This document shows positions 11,091 to 22,308 of a DNA stretch of 64,000 bases, piece by piece; positions within the stretch are counted from its first letter, which is position 1, and the number at the start of each line of letters is the position of its first letter. The notes below the pieces were generated by a model. It was not told where the DNA came from. It made no database searches and saw only the letters and a program-made list of their open reading frames with translations. The stretch lies in contig NC_057848.1 in NCBI RefSeq assembly GCF_910594005.1, positions 50,361,616 through 50,425,615 on the forward strand, read 5' to 3'. Origin of the DNA: Cervus elaphus (lineage: Eukaryota; Chordata; Mammalia; Artiodactyla; Cervidae). The translations under genes were made by a program, and so were the position numbers.

Positions 11091-12276
11091 ATATTATTTT
11101 TGAAAATGCACATACATATGTGGTAATTTATAAAAACATGGAATGAGGAAGATTACAATGGGAATATCAACTGTAACAATAAGGTTTTCTTTCTTCTTTA
11201 AAATATCAAAAGAAAACACAGCAAATGAGGATGATATTATCATATCAATATTTATTCAGTATTTAGTATTACTCAGGTATTTCATAAGTATTAAGTTATT
11301 TGATTTTTTTTTAAGTTATTTGATCTTGCTCTATGAGGTTAATGTTTTAAATTCTGTGTATTGGATACTTGGGTATTTTTTATATTACACTCTATAATTT
11401 TTAGGCATTAAATATTTAATAATGTTAACAATAATAAAATAAAATGTTCATGGTGGTTAGATGTTCACTGGTAATGGAGTAATTTCAATGAACAGAAATG
11501 AAGCCAAAGGAAATTATGGTAAATTATAACAGGAGACTTAACTTACTTTAAAAGTTTTATGGGGCATTCTCTCCTCCTCCCCACGTACAATATAGATTTA
11601 CAAGTAAAGAGCACACTTTCTAAGCATAAAGGATGTGTTGATTTTATTTTTATCTTCCCATGACACTCAGTAATGGGCTCTAAGTCAAACTAGTCTCAAT
11701 AGATGTTGATTAAATACAAAGAAGAGGCAGATGATGTATTTTAAGCTCTATGCAAGCAAATTAGTGGCTATTTTTAGAAATTTGCTCTTTGAAAAGTCAA
11801 TTTATTTAATTTTTTCTTATTTTAACATATGATGTAATAATCCAATGCATTCTTTGTTTCATTTCTGAAGACAGTTCTGTAGATTCACTTGCAGTAAAAT
11901 GTTAGTGATATTTCTCAAGAAGCAGGATGATACTTACATTTATGCTTGATATAAATACAGTGAATTAGCATATGCTTTTACACTCTGCCTGGATGGCTTG
12001 GGGGTCTCACGTGCTAGAGATACAACTACAGCACAAGAGGATAAAAATTGTCCTCAAAACATTTTTATTAAACACTTACTTTATGCAAGGCACCTTACCA
12101 TGTGCATATTAATATGCACTTTACCAGATTGTGCTCATCAGTTAAAACTTGACCTGATAGAATTTGAAATACTTCACCTTGGCAAGTTCAGCATATTGGT
12201 CTTCCTGCTATTTCTGCATCACAAATTGTATTTTGAACAGCTCAGTCGATAACCTTACCACATTGGGAAGCCATGG
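11091..12276. other. Intergenic DNA, no gene seen
   Basis: AT-rich unique sequence. Frames at 11143-11397 and 11998-12252 are short, low-complexity or repeat-like and have no recognised homology. The 12058-12110 part (tttattaaacacttactttatgcaaggc) faintly resembles an antisense MIR/L2 start. Confidence 0.45.
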
Positions 12277-12425
12277 AAAGAATACAGACATAAGCAGACC
12301 AGATTCTTCTGCACACTGTAATCTTGAATAAGTTACTTCTAAGTCTCTAGTTTTCTTGTCTGAAACAGAGGGCATTAAACTAGATCATCCTGAAGATTTT
12401 GTCCCTGAATCACTCTAGGATGATG
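12277..12425 (+). mobile_element. MIR-family SINE remnant, sense
   Basis: The order 'aatcttgaataagttacttctaagtctctagttttcttgtctgaaa' at 12320-12366, then 'ggcattaaactagatcatcctgaag', corresponds to the MIR core (gtgaccttgggcaagttacttaacctc, tcagtttcctcatc). Divergence is high. Confidence 0.6.
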
Positions 12426-12592
12426 ATATTAAAAAATCTGAATCTGCATATTAAAATCTAATCTCATTATTGAAAATGGAACAAAAATTTATTTTAAAAT
12501 GTGTTAAAGATTGCATTAAAAAAGGCAACCAATATTCTTAAGAAGTAAAAGTAGAGAAGTTAGTCTTTTGGGACTCTTAATTTGGAGAACTT

Positions 12593-12729
12593 GCATTTCA
12601 TATACACACTCCAGTGTTCTTGCCTGGAGAATCTCAGGGACGTGGGAGCCTGGTGGGCTGCCATCTCTGGGGTCATGCAGAGTCGGACACGACTGAAGCG
12701 ACTTAGCAGCAGCACCAGCATTTCATATA
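12593..12729 (+). mobile_element. 5'-truncated Bov-A SINE with perfect 12-bp target duplication
   Basis: The insert (12605-12717) starts inside a Bov-A monomer (cactccagtgttcttgcctgg) and ends with cgacttagcagcagcacca. The target duplication gcatttcatata is identical at 12593-12604 and 12718-12729. The preserved duplication suggests a relatively recent insertion. Confidence 0.93.
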
Positions 12730-13229
12730 ACCCTAATAAAATGTATCTGAATATTACTATGATAAATTAAAGATTCTGGATAGCATGACGGGATGCTGGA
12801 GATAGTGTTGTGCGTATAGAATCTACTGGGCTGAATAAATAATTTGATTAATAATGAATATGTAATAGCAGCACCTGCACTATTTCAAGCATCAATCAAT
12901 GGTTTGATTAATGACTTTTGGAGGGATAAGAAGCAAAGTTTATTTTAAAAAGAATTCTAAGAAAGATGCCTGAAGGTGGCATAATGATTGCACTCAAGTA
13001 TCTGTTTTTGCCCTGATACAAATAAGATGTGACTATATGATCCAGTGAACCAAAAATATTGACAGTTATTAGAAAATATGAGCATATCTCTCTTGCTTTC
13101 TTAGAGATTTATTCTGCTGTGGAGTTCCCCATCTGTGCTTTCTGTGAAAGTAATAATCACCTTTCATGTGTGGGGGCTTTAAAGATAACAAATAAAATAG
13201 TTAATTTTATTTACACAATCACTAGAGAA
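12730..13229. other. Intergenic DNA, no gene seen
   Basis: No recognised repeat or gene. The frame beginning at 13059 runs into the MIR and is not convincing. Confidence 0.45.
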
Positions 13230-13365
13230 AGTAGGCACACGTTTTCTTATTTCACAGATGTAGGAATAAAAGCTTGGACAGCTTAAGTGCTCTGGTAAAT
13301 GGCACAGCCCACATAAGAACCTAGGTCAGCCTGTCCCCACAGCCATGCATTAAATTGCTTCCTAT
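13230..13365 (-). mobile_element. MIR SINE remnant, antisense
   Basis: Blocks in MIR order: tcttatttcacagatgtagg, aagcttggacagcttaag, aatggcacagcccacataagaacctaggtcagcctgtcc. These correspond to the antisense MIR 'tttacagatgaggaaactgag ... cagagc ... gaacccaggcagtctg'. Confidence 0.65.
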
Positions 13366-14594
13366 TTAATTCTTGTAAATTGCTTCTGTGGCCATCATTG
13401 CAGAACATCTTTCAGTGAAAGAGTTTTATGCACATCGACACCTTTAAGAACAATGGCAATATCTATCCTTTATAAGATGACACTCCTTCCCCACTCCTTT
13501 TGGAAGAGAAGTGGGTGTTTTATTTGACTCTTCTAATCTTTTCTCTGGCTTGGCCTGTCCTCAGAAAAGGTACATTCTTGTTCTCTCTAGGTCATATGAT
13601 AAACCTAGAGAGAATGACCCTGTCCCTGAAGAGAATGGATGGCAGTTACTCAAAGCTGAGTGGGTAGGCAAATGTCAGTGATTTGGGTGGAGGCTAGCAA
13701 GCAGTTATAATTGTAAGTCACATTCTCCAATTTAATTGAATAGCTTTTAATTGACAAAAATATTGACATTTTGATCTGGTTTTCTCTTACTCCTGAATGC
13801 ATCTCTTAACTGATTCCAAATGCTACAGAAGATGAATAAGGTGCTGTTTGGCCCACTAAAACACTAACATGAGCCTTAATGATTAATTTTGCTGACTATC
13901 TCTATTATGAAGATAATAGTGGGCACTTTTAAATGAATAAGAAATGTTCTTATAGTCTATGAGTAAGAAATATACCCAATTGTAGTATCAAGTATCTCTG
14001 ATCCAAATAACTGAATTCCTCTTCTGTTTATTATTTCATACAACCCCACAGAAAGTGTTCAAAAGTTCCAAGCAATTTTTCTTTTCAAATATAAGGCTTG
14101 TGGATTGCTTGTGGCAGGACTTGACTATAGACCAAAGTTTTAGCATTAACTGGAATTTACACAACAGGTCAAGACAGATCTAGCAAGGAAGATGAGAGGA
14201 GTCCTAGAATAATGGGCAACTGTCATCAAAGAGGGCCAGCAGGAGACTTCAAAAAAGCGTGGGTAATACCTGAAATAAGAACATTATGTAAGGATAATTT
14301 AATAACCCTGAATCCAGGTAGGCAGTCCAGTAGTGGAACTCAGGATGTACTTGGATCAGTTGAGATCCAACCTCAATAGGGCTTCAGCCTTTAGAATGTT
14401 AAAGAAGAGTAAGGTACACCTTGGTCTATACTCCAAGTTAGGGACTTAGCATAAAATAAAGACAAAGATCAAGTTTATAGAAGGAAGACTGTTTGTTAAA
14501 AGGAAAATAGGAAAATGTCAGTAAAAGTTATAAGGCTGGAGTGGCAAGTCTGATTGGTTTCTTGGTCACCAAGCTGTTCATTAAATGATGACTG
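13366..14594. other. Repeat-poor intergenic DNA
   Basis: No transposon or gene recognised. The 13700-13960 part has runs of intermediate complexity (ttgtaagtcacattctcc, caatttaattgaatagcttttaattg, ttaatgattaattttgctgac) with several TAAT/ATTA cores. It is a candidate for conservation testing only. It contains the 12-bp hairpin at 13581-13614. Confidence 0.5.
13581..13614. repeat. Short perfect inverted repeat
   Basis: ttctctctaggt (13581-13592) and acctagagagaa (13603-13614) are perfect reverse complements around a 10-nt loop. No T-run or gene context suggests a terminator or non-coding RNA. Confidence 0.8.
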
Positions 14595-14924
14595 TACTCC
14601 CCGGTAGCTCAGCTGGTAAAGAATCTGCCTGTGATGCAGGAGACCCCGGTTCAATTCCTAGGTCAGGAAGATCTCCTGGAAAAAGGATAGACTAGCCACT
14701 CCAGTGTGCTTGGGCTTTCCTAGTAGCTTAGATGGTGAAGAATCTGCCTGCAGTGTGGGAGACCTGGGTTTGATCCCTGGGTTGGGAAGATCCCCTGGAG
14801 GAGGGAACAGATACCCACTCCAGTGTTCTTACTTGGAGAATTCCATGGACAGAGGAGCCTGTCATGCTCAGTCCATGGGGTCACAAAGAGTTGGACATGA
14901 CTGAGCAACTTTCACTCACTCAGG
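14595..14924 (+). mobile_element. Bov-tA SINE with two tandem heads
   Basis: First head at 14595-14710 (ccccggtagctcagctgg, ccggttcaattcctagg, ccactccagtgtg). A second head starts at 14711 (gggctttcctagtagctta), followed by a full Bov-A body and ttcactcactcagg. Same architecture as 294-571. Confidence 0.9.
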
Positions 14925-15108
14925 CACTCATATTTGCTAATAGAATCTAATTCAGAGCTAAGCCTAGAAATCAGAGTTATATTGTCCTAGTTTTAAGGAC
15001 TAGGGCAAGGATCCAGTACAATTATTACCACAGTATTCATGGCAATGTCATGATTCCAGGGGTTATTGGTGAACATTGGTGAAGAGATAATCATGATATC
15101 TCTTGGTC

Positions 15109-15698
15109 TTGGGCTCCAAAATCACTGCAAATGGTGATGGCGCTGTGAAATTAAAAGATGATTGATCCTTGGAAGAAAAGCTATGACAAACCTAGACAGC
15201 ATATTAAAAAGCAGAGACATTACTTTGCTGACAAAGGTTCGTCTAGTCACAGCTATGGTTTCTCCAGTAGTCATGTGTGGATATGAGAGTTGGACCATAA
15301 AGAAGGCTGAGCACTGAAGGACTGATGCTTTTGAACTGTGGTGTTGGAGAAGACTCTTGAGAGTCCCTTGGACTGCAAGGAGATCAAACCAGTCCATCCT
15401 AAAGGAAATCAACCCTGAATACTCACTGGAAGGACTGATGCTGAAACTGAAGCTCCAATAGTTTGGCCACCTGATGTGAAGAACCTGCTCATTGGAAAAG
15501 ACCCTGATGCTGGGAAAGATTGAAGGCAGGAAGAGAAGGGGACAACAGAGAATGATAAGGTTGGATGGCATCACCGACTCGATGGACATGAGTCTGAGCA
15601 AGCTCCGGGAGTTGGTGATGGACAGGAAAGCCTGGTGTGCTGCAGTCCATGGGGTCACAGAGTCAGACATAGCCAAGAGACTGAACAACAACAACAAT
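15109..15698 (+). mobile_element. BovB LINE 3' end, sense
   Basis: Matches the distal part of BovB: gggctccaaaatcactgca, gcagagacattactttgc, tttgaactgtggtgttgg, ctgatgctgggaaagattg, the gcctggtgtgctgcagtcc end block, and a terminal ctgaacaacaacaacaa tail. RTE elements end in short tandem motifs rather than poly(A), as here. The RT catalytic region is absent (5'-truncated), and stops and indels break the frame. Confidence 0.92.
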
Positions 15699-16380
15699 GT
15701 CCTTATAGTATAATGAGTGATAGAGATAGGTACTCAGGGACTTATAATACAAAATTGTATAAAATTATATTAAACCCACTGGAAAAAAAATAATAATAAT
15801 AAATAAATAAATAAATTAAAACAAACAAACAAACAAAACAAACAAACAAACAAAAATTATATTAAAGAGACCCCTGAAACAGACTTAATCTGTCATGAAA
15901 AATTTCATGTAGAAAGTGTTTTTAAGTAGATAAATGAGGGATGATTAGAGATTTGCCAGCTGATGGCAGAGGATGGCATGGGGAAGAGAAGAAATAGTTC
16001 TAGTCAAAAGGAACAGTATGCATTCTTAGAATTTAGAGAGCTCTTGCTGAATCTGAGGACCTCCTAAACTAAGCATAATCAGCTTGATAATCAGTAACAT
16101 GCAACACAGGTAAACATCCTCAGACTCATTTTTTTCCATTTCTAACCTATTTCTGATTTAATTTGACTTCCAGCAGCCCATCTCACAAACAATATCAAAG
16201 CTAGTTATGAGAGAGGATACCATGGCTAAATTCTTCATGGATAGTAAAAAGTTGGCAGTATGTTTGGATCACCTTGTCATCTTGATTACTCTAGAGGAAA
16301 AAGGAGTAATAGTTAGAAACTGAGGAAGGTGAGCATTTAAATAAATGCACTCAAATTCACATGCAGAAGGTGAGGCAATG
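15699..16380. other. Unique DNA containing a TAAA/CAAA microsatellite
   Basis: No gene seen. Includes the simple repeat annotated at 15782-15857. Confidence 0.5.
15782..15857. repeat. (TAA)n(TAAA)n(CAAA)n compound microsatellite
   Basis: A short TAA run, then about four TAAA units, then two blocks of CAAA units separated by an AAAACA interruption. Confidence 0.92.
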
Positions 16381-16557
16381 ATGGTGGTTTAGTCGCTAAG
16401 TCGTGTCCGACTCTTGTGACCCCATGGATTGTAGCCCACCAGGCTCCTCTGTCCATAGGATTTCCCGGGCAAGAACACTGAAGTAGGTAGCCATTTCCTT
16501 CTCCAGGGGATCTTCCTGATCCAGGGATTGAACAAGAGTCTCTTCCACTGCAAGCAG
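16381..16557 (-). mobile_element. Bov-tA SINE, antisense
   Basis: Tail side atggtggtttagtcgctaag, Bov-A body (attgtagcccaccaggctcc, ccatttccttctccagggg), then a partial head ending at actgcaagcag. Confidence 0.88.
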
Positions 16558-18389
16558 TTTATAACCAGGCAGGGTTAACCAGTGACATTTATAGATGATT
16601 ACAGTCAACTGAGTACCCTCACCCATTTTATTTCATTTTGGATTTACATTAACTCAGAAGGATAGGAGAGGATAGGTATGAGACACTAGTGGGTCTCAGG
16701 TGCTTTCTGGACAGCACATGTGAGGACTCAAACCAAGTGTCCTACTAAGGCCTTTTTTCATCATAAACCATTATGTCTCCAAACCTCACTAAAGCAGATG
16801 AACAAATTATCATAATGTTCAGTTACTGGTCCTTTTCTATGACATCTTTCCTATAGGGAAAGAATTTCATATTCAGCCATATAAGCAATGACTATCCCAC
16901 GTATGTGTGAATTGGAAACAGTATTACAAGCAATAAAAATCTACTATAGGCCAAGATTGTGTGAGATTCTGAGAGGGTTACGTGGAAAGGAAGAAAAATG
17001 GAGTTATTTGATAAATACACATGGAAAAACTGGAGAACTATCAATCGTGTGATACTAAATGAAAATGCAGTAGGCATTGAACCTCATATTGAAAAAGATA
17101 GGCTGTAAAAAAGGCAGTCTGTTAATTCACATATGGTTTAGATACAGGTAAACAGTTTTGCAATAAGCACAACTAATTTGTTGTCCAGAGGAACTAAAAA
17201 TGGTCATAGTTCCTGGTAAAGCAACAAGAAAATGTCAAATTTTAATGACAGAAAGATACAATTAGAAAGGAATTATGCTAAAAGGAAAATCAGCTCATGT
17301 AGTTTACTTGTAAAATTTGGCGTATTTTACTCTCTCCCAAGTAGCACATGGTGCTGTATCAAGGTATTTCTTCTAGCTTACCAAATGAAGTCATCATTGA
17401 TTCCATTCACATTATTGCATTAAAAATCTATGAGAACATTTTGTTCTACAAGAAATGCAAAATAGCTGTAGCTATACAAGAAAAATGAAATGGCTCAGTG
17501 GGGGATTTTATTTTGGTTTGAAATGGGTAACATGCAGGATTTGTTTTGATTTATCAGTAAAACAAAATAAAAAAAAAATAAAGTCATGAGATATACACAT
17601 GGGACATGGTGGAGACATTTGTGAATAGTAACAGTTCTTCTAATTGGTTCAATCCACAGGAAGCAGTGCCATCCCAAATATGTCAGCTTTTTAGACAACA
17701 GATTTTTTTTTTTTTTAATTAGCAGTGATATAAATTAAGGTGACACAGGGCATCTTCTTATTATCAAGGGATCCCAGATGTATTTGTATTGTAAATGACA
17801 GAATTGCTGCCACTGCCACCCAACTGTCCCCACAGGAATGAGTGGTTTCAGTGAGTGAAGACAGCCCTGAAAGAGCATGCAAAATGTGACATTTATCTCT
17901 TGACTATTTGGAAATTATTTGATACCCCTGGGGCACATCCACCTCACGTTCACTTTCATTGTTCTGTCACTGTTTTCAAAATGGACAAGAGCAAGCCTGA
18001 AAGGTCTTTATAAAACCATCTTTCCCTGTGTGCTGAGGTCACATTTCCTTAGCTATGGGTCTATAGATAATGGAATCGGCTGTACGTAGCCTCGACCAGT
18101 GACTTTCCAGCCTGTTTTTATTTTGACCTGTGGTAAGAAATAGTGAAAATACATTTTATATAGACTGTATAAACACACACACACTCTGAAAAATATTTTA
18201 ATGGAACTTTACTATGTGCAATGCTTGCTGACATTTTTTATTCTATTTCTATTTTAACTGCTGGTTGCAGCCTATTCAATTTATTTCAAGACTCATAATG
18301 TATTTCTACTTGTAGTTTCCAAAAACATTGGTCAAGGAAGCTCTCATGCTATCAGATCAACTGTTTCCAACCTATTTCTTCACAAAACA
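16558..18389. other. Long repeat-poor intergenic stretch
   Basis: Nothing recognisable as a transposon apart from short A/T runs (17702-17717). The 17740-18120 segment is less AT-rich and of higher complexity than its surroundings (for example gacattgctgccactgcc-like text near 17803, ggtcacatttccttagc near 18038). No splice-flanked frame is visible. It is a candidate conserved non-coding element only. Confidence 0.45.
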
Positions 18390-18796
18390 AGAATAGAAGG
18401 AACATACCTCAACATAATAAAAGCTATATATGACAAACCGACAGCAAACATTATCCTCAATTGTGAAAAATTGAAAGCATTTCCCCTAAAGTCAAGAACA
18501 AGACAAGGGTGCCCACTCTCAGCACTACTATTCAACATAGTTTTTGAAGTGTTGGTCACAGCAATCAGAGCAGAAAAAGAAATAAAAAGAATCTAGATAG
18601 GAAAAGAAGAAGTGAAACTCTCACTGTTTGCAGATGACATGATCTTATACATAGAAAACCCTAAAGACTCTACAAAAAATTACTAGAGCTAATCAATGAA
18701 TATAGTAAAGTTGCAGGATATAAAATTAACACACAGAAATACCTTGCAATCCTATACACTAACAATGAGAAAACAGAAAAAGAAATTAAGGAGACA

Positions 18797-19369
18797 ATGC
18801 CATTCACCATTGCAACAAAAAGAATAAAATACTTAGGAGTACATTTACCTAAAGAAACAAAAGACTTATATATAGAAAATTATAACACACTGATGAAAGA
18901 AATCAAAGAGGACACAAACAGATGGAGAAATATACCGTGTTCATGGATTGGCAGGCTCAATATTGTGAAAATGAGTATACTACCCAAAGCAATTTATAGA
19001 TTCAATGAAATCGCTAGCAAGCTACCAACGGTATTTTTCAGAGAATTAGAACAAATAATTCCACAATTTGTATGGAAATACAAAAAGCCTCGTATAGCCA
19101 AAGCAATCTTGAGAAAGAAGAATGAAACTGGAGGAATAAACCTGCCCGACTTCAGGCTCTACTACAAAGCCACAGTCATCAAGACAGTATGGTACTGGCA
19201 CAAAGACAGAAATATAGATCAATGGAACAAAATAGAAAGCCCAGAGATAAATCCACATACCTATGGACACCTTATCTTCAACAAAGGAGGCAAGAATATA
19301 CAATGGAAAATGACAACCTCTTTAACAAGTGGTGCTGGGAAAACTGGTCAAGCACTTGTAAAAGAATGA
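18797..19369 (+). pseudogene. L1 ORF2 remnant, post-RT thumb region
   Basis: A 190-codon open stretch of L1 ORF2 just downstream of the RT palm. Recognisable phrases include FTIATKRIKYLGVHLPK, WIGRLNIVKMSILPK, FVWKYKKPRIAKAILRKK and GGINLPDFRLYYKATVIKT. The native frame is lost near 19300 by an indel and continues in another frame (NDNLFNKWCWENW at about 19300-19345, through 19560). It is part of a dead retrotransposon, not a host gene. The methionine is internal and not a genuine start. Confidence 0.93.
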
Positions 19370-19785
19370 AACTAGAACACCTTCTAACACCATACACAAA
19401 AATAAACTCAAAATGGATTAAAGATCGAAATGTAAGACCAGAAACTATAAAACTCCTAGAGGAGAACATAGGCAAAACACTCTCTGACATAAATCACAGC
19501 AAGATCCTCTATGACCCACCTCCCACAATATTGGAAATAAAAGCAAAAATACACAAATAGGACCTAATGAAACTTAAAAGCTTTTGCACAACAAAGGAAA
19601 CTATAAGTAAGGTGAAAAGACAGCCCTCAGATTGGGAGAAAATAATAGCAAATGAAGAAACAGACAAATGATTAATCTCAAAAATATACAAGCAACTCCT
19701 GAAGCTCAATTCCAGAAAAATAAATGACGCGATCAAAAAATGGGCCAATGAACTAAACAGACATTTCTCCAAAGAAGACATACAG

Positions 19786-20349
19786 ATGGCTAACAAACAC
19801 ATGAAAAGATGCTCAACATCACTCATTATCAGAGAAATGCAAATCAAAACCACAATGAGGTACCATTACACGCCAGTCAGGATGGCTGCTATCCAAAAGT
19901 CTACAAGCAATAAATGCTGGAGAGGGTGTGGAGAAAAGGGAACCCTCTTACACTGTTGGTGGTTATGCAAACTAGTACAGCCGCTATGGAGAACAGTGTG
20001 GAGATTTCTTAAAAAACTGGAAATAGAACTGCCATATGACCCAGAAATCCCACTTCTGGGCATACACACTGAGGAAACCAGATCTGAAAGAGACACGTGT
20101 ACCCCAATGTTCATCACAGCACTGTTTATAATAGCCAGGACATGGAAGCAATCTAGATGCCCATCAGCAGATGAATGGATAAGGAATCTGTGGTACATAT
20201 ACACCATGGAATATTACTCAGCCATTAAAATGAATTCATTTGAATCAGTTCTAATGAGATGGATGAAACTGGAGCCCATTATACAGAGTGAAGTAAGCCA
20301 GAAAGATAAAGACCATTACAGTATACTAACACATATATATGGAATTTAG
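19786..20349 (+). pseudogene. L1 ORF2 remnant, C-terminal cysteine-rich region
   Basis: Carries the L1 C-terminal cysteine/histidine segment (CWRGCGEKGTLLHCWWLC), followed by LPYDPEIPLLGI and WYIYTMEYYSAIK, and ends at the family's usual stop after THIYGI. The start is arbitrary because this frame is entered after upstream frameshifts and stops (for example the TAG at 19558-19560). Confidence 0.93.
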
Positions 20350-20957
20350 AAAATGGTAACGATAACCCTATATGCAAAACAGAAAAAGAGACACAAATGT
20401 ACAGAACAGAATTTTGGACTCTGTGGGAGAAGTTGAGGGTTGGATGTTTCAAGAGAACAGCGTCGAAACATGTATATTATCTAGGGTGAAACAGATCACC
20501 AGCCCAGGTGGGATGCATGAGACAAGTGCTCAGGCCTGGTGCACTGGGAAGACCCAGAGGGACTGGGTAGAGAGGGAGGTGGGAGGGGGGATCAGGATGG
20601 GGAACACATGTAAATCCATGGCTGATTCATTTCAATGTATGACAAAAACCACTACAATATTGTAAAGTAATTAGCCTCCAACTAATAAAAATAAATGGAA
20701 AAATATTTTATATATTATTAAAACTTATTTCCTTATTCCTGTAGAAGGAGAGTTTGAACTTTCAGATATCATTAGAGTTAAAAATGGAAAGTCAAATGTT
20801 CAAATTATGGGCTTTGTGGGTAGAATTTTGGAATGTAATTAATACAGAAAGCTAATTATTATAAGGACATCATCTTGATTAATTGCAGAAGTGTTTTCTC
20901 CAAGTTCTTTTCTTGGGTTACCTTATTTAGGCATATTTTACTCGATATAGGCAATGG

Positions 20958-21879
20958 ACAGACTGGTTCCAAATAGGAAAACGAGTATGTCAAGGCTGTA
21001 TATTGTTACCTTGCTTAATTAACTTATATGCAGAATACATCATGAGAAATGCTGGGCTGGAGGAAGCACAAGCTGGAATCAAGATTGCTGGGAGAAATAT
21101 CAATAACCTCAGATATGCAGATGACACCACCCTTATGGCAGAAAGTGAAGAAGAACTAAAGAACCTCTTGATGAAAGTGAAAGAAGAAAGTGAAAAAGTT
21201 GGCTTAAAGCTCAACATTCAGAAAACTAAGATCAAGGCATCTGGTCCCATCACTTCATGGCAAATAGATGGGAAAACAGTGGAAACAGTGGCTGACTTTA
21301 TTTTTCTGGGCTCCAAAATCACTTCAGATGGTGGTTGCAGCCATGAAATTAAAAGACACTTACTCCTTGGAAGGAAAGTTATAACCAACCTAGACAACAT
21401 ATTAATAAGCAGAGACTTTACTTTGCCAACAAAGGTCCATCTAGTCAAGGCTATGGTTTTTCCAGTAGTCATGTATGGATATAAGAGTTGGACTCTAAAG
21501 AAAGCTAAGCACAGAAGAATTATTGGAAAAGACTCTTGAGAGTCCCTTGGACTGCAAGGAGATCCAACCAGTCCATCCTAAAGGAGATCAGTCCTGGGTG
21601 TTCATTGGAAGGACTGATGTTGAAGTTGAAACTCCAATACTTTGGCCACCTAATGTGGAGAGCTGACCCATTTGAAAAGACCCTGATTCTAGGAAAGATA
21701 AGACAGGAGGAGAAGGGGACGACAGAGGATGAAATGGTTGGATGGCATCACCAACTCAATGGACAGGGGTTTGGATGGACTCCGGGAGTTGGTGATGGAC
21801 AGGGAGGCCTGGTGTACTGTGGTTCATGGGGTCACAAGGAGTCAGACATGACTGAGTGACTGAACTGAACTGAATGATC
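20958..21879 (+). mobile_element. BovB LINE 3' third with RT YADD motif, sense
   Basis: Begins in the RT domain (gactggttccaaataggaaaac). It carries the YADD catalytic box at 21114-21125 within NNLRYADDTTLMAESEEELK and continues to the BovB terminus with a ctgaactgaactgaa tail. The 178-codon frame from 21003 ends at 21539. The following frame (21536 on) carries the ARRSNQSILKEISPGCSLEGLMLKLKL region, so a frameshift separates them. 5'-truncated, inactive. Confidence 0.94.
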
Positions 21880-22100
21880 AAATAAAGTATAACCTCCCAA
21901 ATCTAGTTTTACTTGGATTAGGTAAATTCAGCTGAATGATAATTCAAGTAATATAGAGAACAGTCTTTTTGGGATTTCTTTTACTTAGAGATGAGCTGTT
22001 TCTTTGCCCCATATATTGAGGAGATAGACTACAATACATACTAATGTGTTGGAACAATTCAGACATTTTAAGTGAATGATAAACAGTAGATTCTGAAAGT

Positions 22101-22308
22101 AAAGTGAAGTCTTTCAGTCGTGTCCAACTCTTTGCGGCCCCATGGACTGTAGCCTACTAGGCTCCTCCATCCACAGGATTTTCCAGGCAAGAGTACTGGA
22201 GTGGGTTGCCATTTCTTTCTCCAGAGGATCTTCTCAACCCAGGGATTGAACCCAGGTCTCCTGCATTGTAGGCAGATGCTTTACCATCTGAGCCAAAAGC
22301 GAAGTCTC
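22101..22308 (-). mobile_element. Bov-tA SINE, antisense
   Basis: Full-length antisense unit from tctttcagtcgtgtccaac to the head cttaccatctgagcc-like end. aaagtgaagtct (22101-22112) and aaagcgaagtct (22297-22308) flank it as a probable target duplication, though the left copy overlaps the SINE's usual tail motif. Confidence 0.9.

Larger units (their letters stand above)
18390..20703 (+). mobile_element. LINE-1 3' half (ORF2 from RT onward plus young-type 3'UTR), sense
   Basis: Starts inside the RT domain (agaatagaaggaacatacctc) and keeps the RT catalytic motif FADD at 18627-18638. It runs through the thumb/C-terminal regions to the ORF2 stop at 20347-20349. The 3'UTR has the ruminant L1 signatures ggtgggatgcatgagacaag, gggaggtgggaggggggatc-like text, and a cctccaactaataaaaataaa end. 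It is the least decayed L1 here, yet ORF2 is split into at least three frames and 5' truncation removes the endonuclease and ORF1. It cannot be active. Confidence 0.95.

Noticed and set aside
15122..15697. 191-codon minus-strand open frame
   Set aside because: It is the antisense shadow of the sense BovB 3' end. The same peptide-like strings recur antisense to every BovB copy here.
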